Source of the DNA: JADLDB01 sp040752975 | GTDB lineage: Bacteria > Myxococcota > Myxococcia > Myxococcales > Myxococcaceae | Assembly (NCBI GenBank): GCA_040752975.1 | Contig: JBFMHF010000020.1 | Location: 1 to 64,000, forward strand | Reading direction: 5' to 3' | DNA: 64,000 bases | Shown: piece by piece, positions 52,172 through 60,677 of the stretch | Layout: every line of letters begins with the position of its first letter | How positions within the stretch are numbered: the stretch's first letter is position 1 | The notes under the pieces: generated by a model | Databases searched by the model: none | What the model was told of the DNA's origin: nothing | The model's input: only the letters and a program-made list of their open reading frames with translations | Translations under genes and position numbers: made by a program

Positions 52172-53539
52172 TCACGGCGCACAGGAAGCCAGGCACACCC
52201 CTTGTTCGCACCGGCCCGACGCGCACTGCGCCGCGGAGCTGCACGACGCCCCGGGCCCCAGCGGCGGCACGCACTTGAGGCCCGCCGTCCCCGCGTCGAC
52301 GCACGGCCCCCACAGGCACGCCTTCGTCACGTCGCACGCCTGCCCGGGCTCTCGCAGCTTCGCGCACTCGCCGGCCGCGCAGGTGGACAGCACCGAGCAG
52401 GCCCGGCTGTCGGCACAGGGCTGGCCGTCCTCCAGTCGCCGGCCGCAGACGAGGCCCCCGTCGGCTGGGAGGCAGGCGAGGTGGGACTTGCAGTCGTCAT
52501 GGCGGGTGCAGGGCTCGCCCTCGGTGTGCGGCGCCTCACAGGTGCCGGGCGCGTTGGCAGTCCACCCCACGCACACCGTCCCCGCCGGGCACCGCTGCTC
52601 TCCGGTGCATGGCACGCCGGCCGAGTCCAACTCCAATGGCTCGCACACGCCCGAGAGCGCGCCGCAGAGCAGCTCCGGCAGGCACTGGCCGGGCAGACAG
52701 CCGGTGCCCCGCGACTTCCGCGCGAGGCAGGTGCCTCCGTCCAGGGAGGCGTCACAGAAGGCGTCCACGTCGCAGCGCCCGTACAGGCACGGCTGGCCGG
52801 CGGCGGGCAGCTGCAGGCACTGGTTCATGTGACACCACAGGCCCTCGAGGCAGCGCGAGTCGGGGTCGCACGCCTCGTTGACGCTCGCCCAGGCGGTGCA
52901 GGTGCCGACGCCGGGCGTCGTGGTGGACGGGCGGCAGAACAGCCGCGCCACGCAGTCCGAGTCCTGGCGGCACACCTCACCCGCGACGCCGCGTGGCTGA
53001 CAGGTCCTCGGGCAGGCGCCACCGCGGCACACGCCTTCCACGCACTCGACGTAGCCGTCGTAGCAGGCCTGCCGCAGGTTGGCGGCGGGCTTGAGGAAGT
53101 TGCCGCAGGAGTCGGGCAGCCCTTCCCACTCGGCACAGGAGCGCGTGGCGAAGGCGTCGGCGCAGTCCTGGGCGACGCGGCCGTCGTAGCGAAGCGTCTG
53201 CGTCGGGCCAGTCACCCGCAGGGGCCACAGGCCCGGTCCGCACCAGGTGGCGGTGAAGCGCAGCTCGCAGCGCTCGAGGTCCCCGCCGCTCTGGCCGATG
53301 AGGCCGCAACGTTGGAGGTACTCGCAGCGGTGCCGGTTCAACACCTCACACGCCGCTTCGAGGGGAAGGCCCGCGTCCTGCACCACCACCACGCCCGCGT
53401 CGAAGCCTCCGTCGCCCGTCGAGGTGCCGCCGTCGGGCACACCGCCGTCGGGCCTCGTCAGCGATACGGCGCTGCACGACGCGACGAAGCCCGCCACGAG
53501 GGCCCACCACCAGGGACTGCGCGAAGAGGAGTGCTTCAC
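52172..53539 (-). CDS. Cys-rich surface lipoprotein A
   Basis: 455 residues. Lipobox VASC, a short Asp/Gly-rich linker, then about 40 Cys in repeating modules of the form G.PC....CAxGxxCxxxxxxC (for example GEPCTRHDDCKSHLACL). Such EGF/Dickkopf-like modules are common in myxobacterial surface proteins of unknown function. It is paralogous to the gene just upstream, 21 bp apart, and likely in one operon. Confidence 0.8.
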   Translation of the reverse strand: MKHSSSRSPWWWALVAGFVASCSAVSLTRPDGGVPDGGTSTGDGGFDAGVVVVQDAGLPLEAACEVLNRHRCEYLQRCGLIGQSGGDLERCELRFTATWCGPGLWPLRVTGPTQTLRYDGRVAQDCADAFATRSCAEWEGLPDSCGNFLKPAANLRQACYDGYVECVEGVCRGGACPRTCQPRGVAGEVCRQDSDCVARLFCRPSTTTPGVGTCTAWASVNEACDPDSRCLEGLWCHMNQCLQLPAAGQPCLYGRCDVDAFCDASLDGGTCLARKSRGTGCLPGQCLPELLCGALSGVCEPLELDSAGVPCTGEQRCPAGTVCVGWTANAPGTCEAPHTEGEPCTRHDDCKSHLACLPADGGLVCGRRLEDGQPCADSRACSVLSTCAAGECAKLREPGQACDVTKACLWGPCVDAGTAGLKCVPPLGPGASCSSAAQCASGRCEQGVCLASCAP

Positions 53540-53560
53540 TGCCAGGGAACCCTGCGTCTC

Positions 53561-54823
53561 TCAGAACCCGCCGTCGGCCCTCTGTGCACATGCGGCGATG
53601 CAGCGCCCGCCGAAACCGCCGTCGGGCAGCGTGCCGAACATGCACTCATTCGACAGGCACAGCCCATCATAGTTGCAGTCGGCCCCTTCCGCGCGCCGTC
53701 CGACGCAGGTGTCGTCGTTGGTGGCAGAAAACTCACACGAGAAGCCCGGGGCGCAGCGGTAGAAGCTGCCGGTGTTGGAGCAGTCTCCGCCTTCGCCGGG
53801 CAGCGGCTTGCACTGCTGGGCGCGGCCATCGCAGTAGAGGCCGTCCTCGCAGTCGTCGTAGTTGACGCAGTTCTCGCCCAGCGCGGCCTTCTTCAGGCAG
53901 GTGCCGGTGGTGATGACGGTGCTGCAGCGCAGGCTGGGCAGGCAGCTGGAAGGGCCGGAGCAGGTGCCCCCCAGTCCCGCGCGCAGCTGGCAGGTGCCGG
54001 GAGGCCACACCCCGCCCGTCGGTGGATCCTGCCGGCAGAAGTACTCGCCGGTGCAGAAGGGGTAGCCGCTGCTGGTGGCGCAGGCCTCTCCCGGTCCGGC
54101 GGTGCGCTTGACGCAGTGCCCGTTGAGGCAGGCGTGGGTGGAGGCGCACTCGTCCCAGGACACGCAGCCCGCGTCGTCGCCTCCGAAGGGCCGGCAGACG
54201 CGCGCGCCGCCGTCGCCCGGGGCGCAGGTGTCGGTGGAGGGATCGCACCGGGTGGAGAAGCCGTCACAGGGGCCGCCCCTGGGCACCCAGCCCCGGCAGC
54301 GGTGCGGGCACTGATCGTCGTAGAGGTAACAGAAGCCCTCGGGCGCGCACTCGGCGGGGAGGATGCACCCCCCGTCGGGCGGCACCAGCCCGAAGAAGAC
54401 GTTGGCGCAGGCGAGCGGCTCGTCGGTGCAGCTGCCCTGCGCGTAGCCGTTGAGGCAGGCGAGCGCCTCGGCCATCACGTACTGCAGGCGATTCTCCCGC
54501 GCGCCTCGGGTGAGGGCCGTTTGATCGCAGTCCAACAGGCGCCGTGCGTGGCAGTCGGCAGCGCGCGCTTCGGACACGCGCCCGCAGCGGATGTCGCGGA
54601 AGCACAGCGCCTGGGCCCGGGCCGCGCACCAGTCGGTGAAGGACACCTGGGTGAAGCCGGCGTCGGGGGTGCCCGCGTCGCGGCGCGTGGGGCCGGCGTC
54701 GGGCACGCCCGAGTCCACGGGGCCGGCGTCCTGTTCCGGCGTGCCGGAGTCCATGCCGGTGGGCGGTGGAGCGGGGCAGGCGAGGAGCGCGCAGGCGGCG
54801 AGGGCGAGCCAGGGAAGACGCAC
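53561..54823 (-). CDS. Cys-rich surface lipoprotein B
   Basis: 420 residues. Lipobox ALLAC, an Asp/Ala/Gly-rich linker, then an N-terminal WCAARAQALCFRDIRCGR helix-like module and many Cys-rich repeats (DECASTHACLNGHC, YDDCEDGLYCDG). Same architecture as lipoprotein A. The two may have arisen by duplication but are now well diverged. Divergent from the PEGA kinase gene. Confidence 0.8.
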   Translation of the reverse strand: MRLPWLALAACALLACPAPPPTGMDSGTPEQDAGPVDSGVPDAGPTRRDAGTPDAGFTQVSFTDWCAARAQALCFRDIRCGRVSEARAADCHARRLLDCDQTALTRGARENRLQYVMAEALACLNGYAQGSCTDEPLACANVFFGLVPPDGGCILPAECAPEGFCYLYDDQCPHRCRGWVPRGGPCDGFSTRCDPSTDTCAPGDGGARVCRPFGGDDAGCVSWDECASTHACLNGHCVKRTAGPGEACATSSGYPFCTGEYFCRQDPPTGGVWPPGTCQLRAGLGGTCSGPSSCLPSLRCSTVITTGTCLKKAALGENCVNYDDCEDGLYCDGRAQQCKPLPGEGGDCSNTGSFYRCAPGFSCEFSATNDDTCVGRRAEGADCNYDGLCLSNECMFGTLPDGGFGGRCIAACAQRADGGF

Positions 54824-54917
54824 GGGACGGACACCCTACGTGAAATGTCTTCCGCGCGCGACACGCGGGAATGGGTGCGAAGCAAGCCGGAGCGGCTAGG
54901 GTAGAGGGACCACGCAC

Positions 54918-56633
54918 ATGAGCAACGAAGGCCTGCCCAGCATCGGCAAGTACCAATTGCTGCGGAAGCTGGCCACCGGAGGCATGGCCGAGGTGTACCT
55001 CGCGCGCGCGGCCGGCCCGATGGGCTTCGAGAAGCTGGTGGTCCTCAAGCGCGTGCTGCCGCACCTGGCCGAAGAAGAGAACTTCGTCACCATGTTCCTC
55101 TCCGAGGCGCGGCTGGTGGCGCAGCTGAACCACCCCAACGTGGTGCAGGTCTTCGACTTCGGCGAGCACCTCGGCGTGTGGTTTCTGGTGATGGAGTTGA
55201 TCGACGGCCCCAACCTGCGGGCGCTCCTCAAGCGGGCGACGGAGCGCAAGGAGTACCTGCCGGTGCCGCTGGTGGCGCGCATCATCTCGCTGGCCTGCGA
55301 AGGGCTCGCCTACGCGCACGACTTCGTCGAGCCCAACTCCGGGCAGCACCTCGAGCTGGTGCACCGGGACATCAGCCCCGACAACATCCTCATCTCGCGG
55401 ACGGGCGCGGTGAAGGTGGTGGACTTCGGCATCGCCAAGGTGTCCACCCAGCTGCACCACACGCGCACGGGCATGGTGCGCGGCAAGTTCTCGTACATGC
55501 CCCCCGAGCAGCTGCAGGGCGAGAAGCTCGATCGCCGCGCCGACGTCTACGCGCTGGGCATGTGCCTGTACGAGCTGCTCACCGGGAAGAAGCCCTTCGA
55601 CACCAGCGTCGAGGCGGTGGTGGTGCGCGCGGTGCTGTACGAGCAGTTCACCAGCGCCTCGCAGTTCCGGCCCGAGCTGCCGCCGGCGCTCCTCACCATT
55701 CTCGACAAGGCGCTGGCCAAGCGGCGCGACGAGCGTTACCCCGACTGCCGGGCGATGCAGGCCGATCTCGAGCGCTTCATCGCCTCGCAGGGCCAGCCGG
55801 TGTCGCAGTACGACCTCGCGCAGCTGGTGCAGCGCCTCGCCGGGCCTTCACCGTGGGCGGGGCCGGTGCAGCCGAACCTGACGCCCGCGGAGTTGATGAC
55901 GCCCAGCACCGTCGATCGCCTGGTGCAGGTGCCCCCCACGCCGGCCACCGTGCAGGTGCCCGAGGTCGCGCCGCCTCGGCCCAGCGCGCCCCCCGTGGGG
56001 CCGTACGACACGACGGAGATAGGCCAGCCCGGCTTTCAGCCTCAGGCGCCGCAGCCCGGCACGTGGAGCGGAGCCGCGCCACAGACGTACACCGGGCCGC
56101 CGCCGATGCCCGAGCCGTCGTGGCCTGAGACGGCAGCTCGTCCGGCGTCGCGCGGCATGTGGGCGATGCTGGCGGCCGGGGTGGGCGCGGTGGTGGTGGG
56201 GGTGGCGGTGACGGCCGCGGTGGTGACGGCCACGGAGAAGCCGCCGCCGACGAAGGTGGTGGTGCGGCCGGCCACGGTGGACCCGCCCAGACCCGCACTT
56301 CCGCCTCCGCCGCCTCCCCCCGTCGCCGTGACGACGCCTCCACCGCCGACACCACCTCTTCCTGTCGATCCGCCGAAGCCCGTGGTGGACAAGAAGCCGA
56401 AGCCGCCGCCCGTCCCGAAAGGGCCCACCGCGCAGGTGGAGTTCCGCGTGCGCCCCTTCGGCACCATCTACCTCGACGGCAAGCTGCTCGGCGACACGCC
56501 CATGGAGCCCGTCTCGGTGACGGTGGGCAAGCACGCGCTGCGCATCGTCAACAAGGAGCTGGGGCGCGAGGAGAAGCGCACCATCGAGGTGCCGGCGAAG
56601 GGCCTCACCGTGCGGCACAGCTTCGGAGACTGA
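54918..56633 (+). CDS. Ser/Thr protein kinase with outer PEGA domain
   Basis: 571 residues. Kinase domain about 11-280 (ATGGMAEVYLA, VLKR, HRDISPDN, DFGIA, KFSYMPPEQ). A Pro-rich region leads to a membrane helix (about 415-437), a long Pro/Lys spacer and a C-terminal PEGA domain (VEFRVRPFGTIYLDGKLLGDTP). PEGA domains probably contact surface or wall components. HRDIS instead of HRDLK is common in this myxobacterial subgroup. Confidence 0.92.
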   Translation: MSNEGLPSIGKYQLLRKLATGGMAEVYLARAAGPMGFEKLVVLKRVLPHLAEEENFVTMFLSEARLVAQLNHPNVVQVFDFGEHLGVWFLVMELIDGPNLRALLKRATERKEYLPVPLVARIISLACEGLAYAHDFVEPNSGQHLELVHRDISPDNILISRTGAVKVVDFGIAKVSTQLHHTRTGMVRGKFSYMPPEQLQGEKLDRRADVYALGMCLYELLTGKKPFDTSVEAVVVRAVLYEQFTSASQFRPELPPALLTILDKALAKRRDERYPDCRAMQADLERFIASQGQPVSQYDLAQLVQRLAGPSPWAGPVQPNLTPAELMTPSTVDRLVQVPPTPATVQVPEVAPPRPSAPPVGPYDTTEIGQPGFQPQAPQPGTWSGAAPQTYTGPPPMPEPSWPETAARPASRGMWAMLAAGVGAVVVGVAVTAAVVTATEKPPPTKVVVRPATVDPPRPALPPPPPPPVAVTTPPPPTPPLPVDPPKPVVDKKPKPPPVPKGPTAQVEFRVRPFGTIYLDGKLLGDTPMEPVSVTVGKHALRIVNKELGREEKRTIEVPAKGLTVRHSFGD

Positions 56634-56704
56634 AGTCACAGCGGAGCCGCGACGTCTGGGCCCGAGGCGCCAGCAGACGCTTGCCACCGGACGGAGCCGC
56701 AGGG

Positions 56705-57469
56705 TCAGGCCTTCTTCCGGCGCACCTCGATGAGGCGGGCCACGATGGAGACGGCGATCTCCCGGGGCGTCAGCGCGTGGATCTCCACGCCCATGGGCGA
56801 CTCGAAGCGGCGCGTCTCGTCCTCGGTGAAGCCCGCCGCCTCGAGGCGCTGCCGGAAGCGCTCGGCCTTACGCCGGCTGCCGATGACGCCCAGCCAGGCC
56901 AGGGGCTTTCGCAAGAGCGCCTCCACGCAGGCCTGGTCCAGGGGGTGGTCGTGGGTCGCCACGCAGGCGTAGACGTCCTTCCCGCCGGACAGGGCCTTCG
57001 CTACCACCTCGGGCGGCTCCTTGCGGCGCGTGGCGGACGGGAAGCGCTCGGCCGACAGCCACTCCTCGCGCTCGTCGATGACGGCCACGCGGAAGCCCAC
57101 GTGGCTGGCCAGCGCGGCGACCTCCCGCCCGACGTGGCCCGCGCCGAAGACGTAGAGGGAAGGCGCGGAGCCGTGCTTCTCGAGGAACACCGTCATCCGT
57201 CCGCCGCAGCACATCCCGAGATCGTGCGTGAGGTGGGTGTCCAGGGTGCGCGTCTGCGCGGCGGCGTCGGCCAGGAGCTCCAGCGCGGCGTCGATGACCT
57301 GCTTCTCGATGGCGCCGCCGCCGATGGTGCCCTTCACCTCCCCGCCTTCCAGCACCGCCATCTTCGAGCCCGGCTTCTGCGGGGTGCTGCCCTGCGAGGC
57401 GATGACGGTCGCCAACACGAAGGGGCGGCCTTCCTCGGACAGGGCCGCAAGCTCGGAGAAGAGCGTCAC
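56705..57469 (-). CDS. XdhC/CoxI-family protein
   Basis: 254 residues from a GTG at VTLFSELAAL; the frame is open 29 codons further. TVIASQGSTPQKPGSKMAV, GTIGGGAIE and DLGMCCGGRMTVFLE form the XdhC_CoxI domain, followed by a Rossmann domain with VFGAGHVGREVA and IGSRRKAERF. XdhC inserts or sulfurates molybdenum cofactor for xanthine dehydrogenase-type enzymes. No such enzyme is nearby. Confidence 0.9.
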   Translation of the reverse strand: MTLFSELAALSEEGRPFVLATVIASQGSTPQKPGSKMAVLEGGEVKGTIGGGAIEKQVIDAALELLADAAAQTRTLDTHLTHDLGMCCGGRMTVFLEKHGSAPSLYVFGAGHVGREVAALASHVGFRVAVIDEREEWLSAERFPSATRRKEPPEVVAKALSGGKDVYACVATHDHPLDQACVEALLRKPLAWLGVIGSRRKAERFRQRLEAAGFTEDETRRFESPMGVEIHALTPREIAVSIVARLIEVRRKKA

Positions 57470-57617
57470 GGGCCGGAGTAAACGGCGAAGCAGCCGCTGC
57501 GGGAAGGCCCCAGAAGGGGAGCCGTCACGGGCCGAGGGGCGCGCACGCACGGACACGCGCGGCGCCTCCCTGGAGCAACGAGAAGCAGCTCAGCCTGGAT
57601 CTCCAGGCGCGCTGACG

Positions 57618-58778
57618 TCACTTGCTCTTCGGGCACGCCGCGGCGTCGGCCACCTTCTGCTGCTCGACGCGCACCACCTCACCGGACGTCTGGGTGAGCT
57701 GCTTCGAGAGGCTGGCCTCGACGTTGGCCCAGGCGGGATCCTTCGCCTTCTCGGCCTGCACCAGCTTCGCCTCGGCCTGGTACACGTCCATCAGCGCCTT
57801 CAGCGCGGCGAGGTTGGCGTCGTCACCGGACAGCACGTCGGCGCACTTCGTCTTCAGCTCGCCGATGAGGGACGGCGTGGGCTTGGCCTTGTACTTCTTC
57901 ACCACCTCGTCGTAGCGGAGCGCGGCGGTGCCGCGGCGGCCGGCGGTGATGAGGACTTCGGCGGTGCGGCGCGACCGCATCGCCTCGAGCTGCTGGAACT
58001 GCAGCGCCGCGGACACGTCGGGCGAGGCGCTGGCAGCCCAGCCGTTGACGAGGATGAGGGGCAGCGCCATCTCCACGTCGGACTTCGGGAGCGCCAGCGC
58101 CTTCACCTTCTCCACCAGGCAGGTGCCCAGGCCGGGAGTCGCGCCCACGCCGTCGAAGAGGACTTCCGGGGGGGTGGTGGCCGTCAGCTTCAGCTTCGCC
58201 ACCGGCTGCGGCGGCGGGGCGTCCCCCAGGTCCTTGAAGCAGCCGCACATGGAGGGCAGCGCGAGGCGAATGGTGCCCGCCACGTCGCTGGCCACGTTCA
58301 TCCCGAAGACGACGGGCTTCACCGCCAGCGCCACGGGCACCTGCCCTGACACCGGCGCCGCGCCCGCCGGCAGCTTCGGGAAGTCGACCGCCTTCACCGC
58401 GGCCTCGAGGCACGCCTTGCCGGCGTCCGACACGCCCGTGCCCGACACGGCCACCGACACGCCCTCGGGGGACACCGTCGCCTTCACCGCCACGTCGGCG
58501 GGGCTGCCCTGTGCCGACTTCGTGTCGAGGAAGCACTCCTGGAAGGCGGGGCCGCGCGTCAGGAGCGCGCCCATCACCACCTCTTCTGACAGGGGGTCCA
58601 GGGAGAGCGGGTGGCCCGGGCAGGCGGCGAGGTCGAACGGGCTGTTGTTCACCACCGACATCTTCTCGCGCACGGGCGCCGCGGGGCCGGAAGCGCCGGT
58701 GCTTCCACCCGTCGAGGACGGGGTGGCGCAGGAGAAGAGGGACAGGGCGAGGCAGGGGACGGCGAGGCGCATCGACAT
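57618..58778 (-). CDS. lipoprotein with AgmX/TonB-C-like repeats
   Basis: 386 residues. Lipobox LFSC. Two tandem units share the pattern Cys, V.(V/L)..T..P.GV, then C...(V/A)...FP or LP, as in AgmX/TonB-C-like domains common in myxobacterial envelope proteins: QECFLDTKSAQG...KACLEAAVKAVDFPK, and CGCFKDLG...TCLVEKVKALALPK. A helical C-terminus follows. Function unknown. Confidence 0.7.
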   Translation of the reverse strand: MSMRLAVPCLALSLFSCATPSSTGGSTGASGPAAPVREKMSVVNNSPFDLAACPGHPLSLDPLSEEVVMGALLTRGPAFQECFLDTKSAQGSPADVAVKATVSPEGVSVAVSGTGVSDAGKACLEAAVKAVDFPKLPAGAAPVSGQVPVALAVKPVVFGMNVASDVAGTIRLALPSMCGCFKDLGDAPPPQPVAKLKLTATTPPEVLFDGVGATPGLGTCLVEKVKALALPKSDVEMALPLILVNGWAASASPDVSAALQFQQLEAMRSRRTAEVLITAGRRGTAALRYDEVVKKYKAKPTPSLIGELKTKCADVLSGDDANLAALKALMDVYQAEAKLVQAEKAKDPAWANVEASLSKQLTQTSGEVVRVEQQKVADAAACPKSK

Positions 58779-58813
58779 GGGCGCTCCTTGGTGCTGGTGG
58801 AGGGGCTCTTTCG

Positions 58814-59431
58814 CTACTTCCCGGGCGGCCGGGCGCCAGCCACCCCGCGCTCGCGGAAGGCGTCGGAGACGGCGTCACCGATGGCCGCGGCCAGCTTCTT
58901 CGGCGACGTCTCGCTGGACTTCGAGCGCGCGGCCCACATCGGCTTCTCGTCCTCCAGCAGGTACAACACCGTCTCCACGTCGTAGGTGGCGCTGTCCTCG
59001 CTGACGCGGGAGACGGGCACGTAGGCGTACGACGTGTAGTAGCCGTACCAGCCGCCCGTGGGCACGTACGCGCCACCCACCCACTGCGGGCCCTTGGAGT
59101 CGTTGAAGTGGATGTTCACCACCCGGGACACCAGCGCGCCGTCGACGCCGGCGGCCTTCACGCGCTCGATGATCGCCTCCCGGGCAGGCTTCTCGTCGAA
59201 GTTGACGAAGTCGTAGCCGGGCACCACGTTCAAGTCGGCGCCTTTGAGCGCACCGGTGAGCGCCTCTTCGAATTCGACGCGGGCGCCGGGGTTCTTCGCG
59301 ATGGCGAACACCACCACCTTGGTGATGCGCTTCTCGCGCAGGGCGGGGTTGGTCCACGTGGACTCCACCGAGGTGGAGCTGCAGCCGGACGGCGCGAGGA
59401 CGGCGAGAGAGACGACGAGAGCGCGGAGCAT
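58814..59431 (-). CDS. lipoprotein, DUF4136-like
   Basis: 205 residues. Lipobox APSGC, then SSTSVESTWTNPALREKRITKVVVFAI and a repeated pattern of alternating strands; GGWYGYYTSYAYVPV and VETVLYLLEDEKPMWAARS follow. This fits lipoproteins of the DUF4136/LpoB-like kind that may contact the cell wall; assignment is tentative. ATG at MLRALVV chosen since upstream codons mirror the next gene. Confidence 0.65.
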   Translation of the reverse strand: MLRALVVSLAVLAPSGCSSTSVESTWTNPALREKRITKVVVFAIAKNPGARVEFEEALTGALKGADLNVVPGYDFVNFDEKPAREAIIERVKAAGVDGALVSRVVNIHFNDSKGPQWVGGAYVPTGGWYGYYTSYAYVPVSRVSEDSATYDVETVLYLLEDEKPMWAARSKSSETSPKKLAAAIGDAVSDAFRERGVAGARPPGK

Positions 59432-59468
59432 GGCGGCCTCGTAGCACCCGCCCCCGCCCGCGCAAGCC

Positions 59469-60677
59469 TCACGGCGTGGGCAACACGCCCCGCCCGCAGG
59501 CGCGCGTGGTGTAGCGCCCCCGGGGGACGCCGGCGTCCACACCGTCGGGGAGGAAGCCCCGCCAGGTGCCGCTCGATGGGGAGTACGCGCCGCCCTCCAG
59601 CGCTGCGTCGTCGACGATGACGTCCAGCACCTCCTCGAGTCGGGCGCCGTGCAGGACGACTGGATCGGCCTGGGTCACCGGCCAATCGACGCTGGTGATG
59701 GAGGGGGCCGGGCGGGCGGGGTCGCACACGAAGAAGGGCGCCTCGGTCCACGACTGGCCGCCGCGCGTGTCGCGCAGCACGAGGTAGATGACGCCGGTTC
59801 GACTGGGCGGCACGGGGTCGTCCTCGTCCTCTCCGCCGGGCGCGGTGAAGACCGTCTTCACCTGCTCCCGCAGCGCGGTGCGTGGCTCGGTGAAGCGGCC
59901 CGAGGTGGAGTACCAGGCCACCAGGATGCGCTCCGTCTTCTCTTCGACGCCGGTGGGCGTCGGGTTGGTGAAGCGCTCGAAGGCCGAGTCGGGTGCGTCG
60001 GCGTCGAGCTCCACCGGCTCGCCCGGCAGCACCGTGACGTGCGCGCCGCGGGGCCAGGGCTCTCGGGCCACCGAGAAGGAAGACAGCGCCGGGTTGGTGT
60101 TGCGCTCCGGGCTCTCCGAGATGCGCACGCGGAAGAGGGCCGTCATCGCGCGCGTGCCCCCGTCGGCGACGCGGCCGAAGACGGCCTGGAGCTCCTCCTC
60201 GGTGGCGTCGGGCGGCACGTCCTCGGCGACCGCGAAGAGGAGCGCCTGGCCCACGGTGCCGGTGATGCGGCCGGGATCTCCCGGGGGAAGGGCGGCGAAG
60301 ACGTCGGCGCGCGCAGCGTAGGCGGCGTTCTCGTTGAAGCCGATGAGGCTGACGCCCTCGGGCAGCATGCCGCCGTCGGGCCGGGCGCCGCCCGAGAAGA
60401 AGTCCGCTGCGTTGGTCAACGTCTCCATGTCGCTGCAGGCGCTGCGGTTCAGGTTGAAGGGATCCGGCGCGCAGCCCAGCCACAGCACGCTGCTCTTCTG
60501 CCCGGGACGCGACGGGTCGAGCACCAGCGCCTCGAGGCGGGCCGTCTCTCCGGGGGCGAGATCCGCCGGGTCCGCGCGCACGCCGAGCAGCCGCATGTTC
60601 TCCACCAGCGTCTCGGGCCGGAAGCCGAAGTCGCAGCCGAGCAGCGGCAGCAGGGCGAGGAAGAGCGCGCGTCTCAC
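59469..60677 (-). CDS. lipoprotein of unknown function, coupled to the TonB-receptor gene
   Basis: About 402 residues. Lipobox LLGC at residues 13-16. The GTG start overlaps the stop of the TonB-receptor gene (GTGA); a GTG one codon earlier is equally possible. The body is beta-rich with NMRLLGVRADPADLAPGETARLEALV and a late ARLEEVLDVIVDD. No family recognised. The coupling suggests it works with the receptor, perhaps as a surface-exposed partner. Confidence 0.7.
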   Translation of the reverse strand: MRRALFLALLPLLGCDFGFRPETLVENMRLLGVRADPADLAPGETARLEALVLDPSRPGQKSSVLWLGCAPDPFNLNRSACSDMETLTNAADFFSGGARPDGGMLPEGVSLIGFNENAAYAARADVFAALPPGDPGRITGTVGQALLFAVAEDVPPDATEEELQAVFGRVADGGTRAMTALFRVRISESPERNTNPALSSFSVAREPWPRGAHVTVLPGEPVELDADAPDSAFERFTNPTPTGVEEKTERILVAWYSTSGRFTEPRTALREQVKTVFTAPGGEDEDDPVPPSRTGVIYLVLRDTRGGQSWTEAPFFVCDPARPAPSITSVDWPVTQADPVVLHGARLEEVLDVIVDDAALEGGAYSPSSGTWRGFLPDGVDAGVPRGRYTTRACGRGVLPTP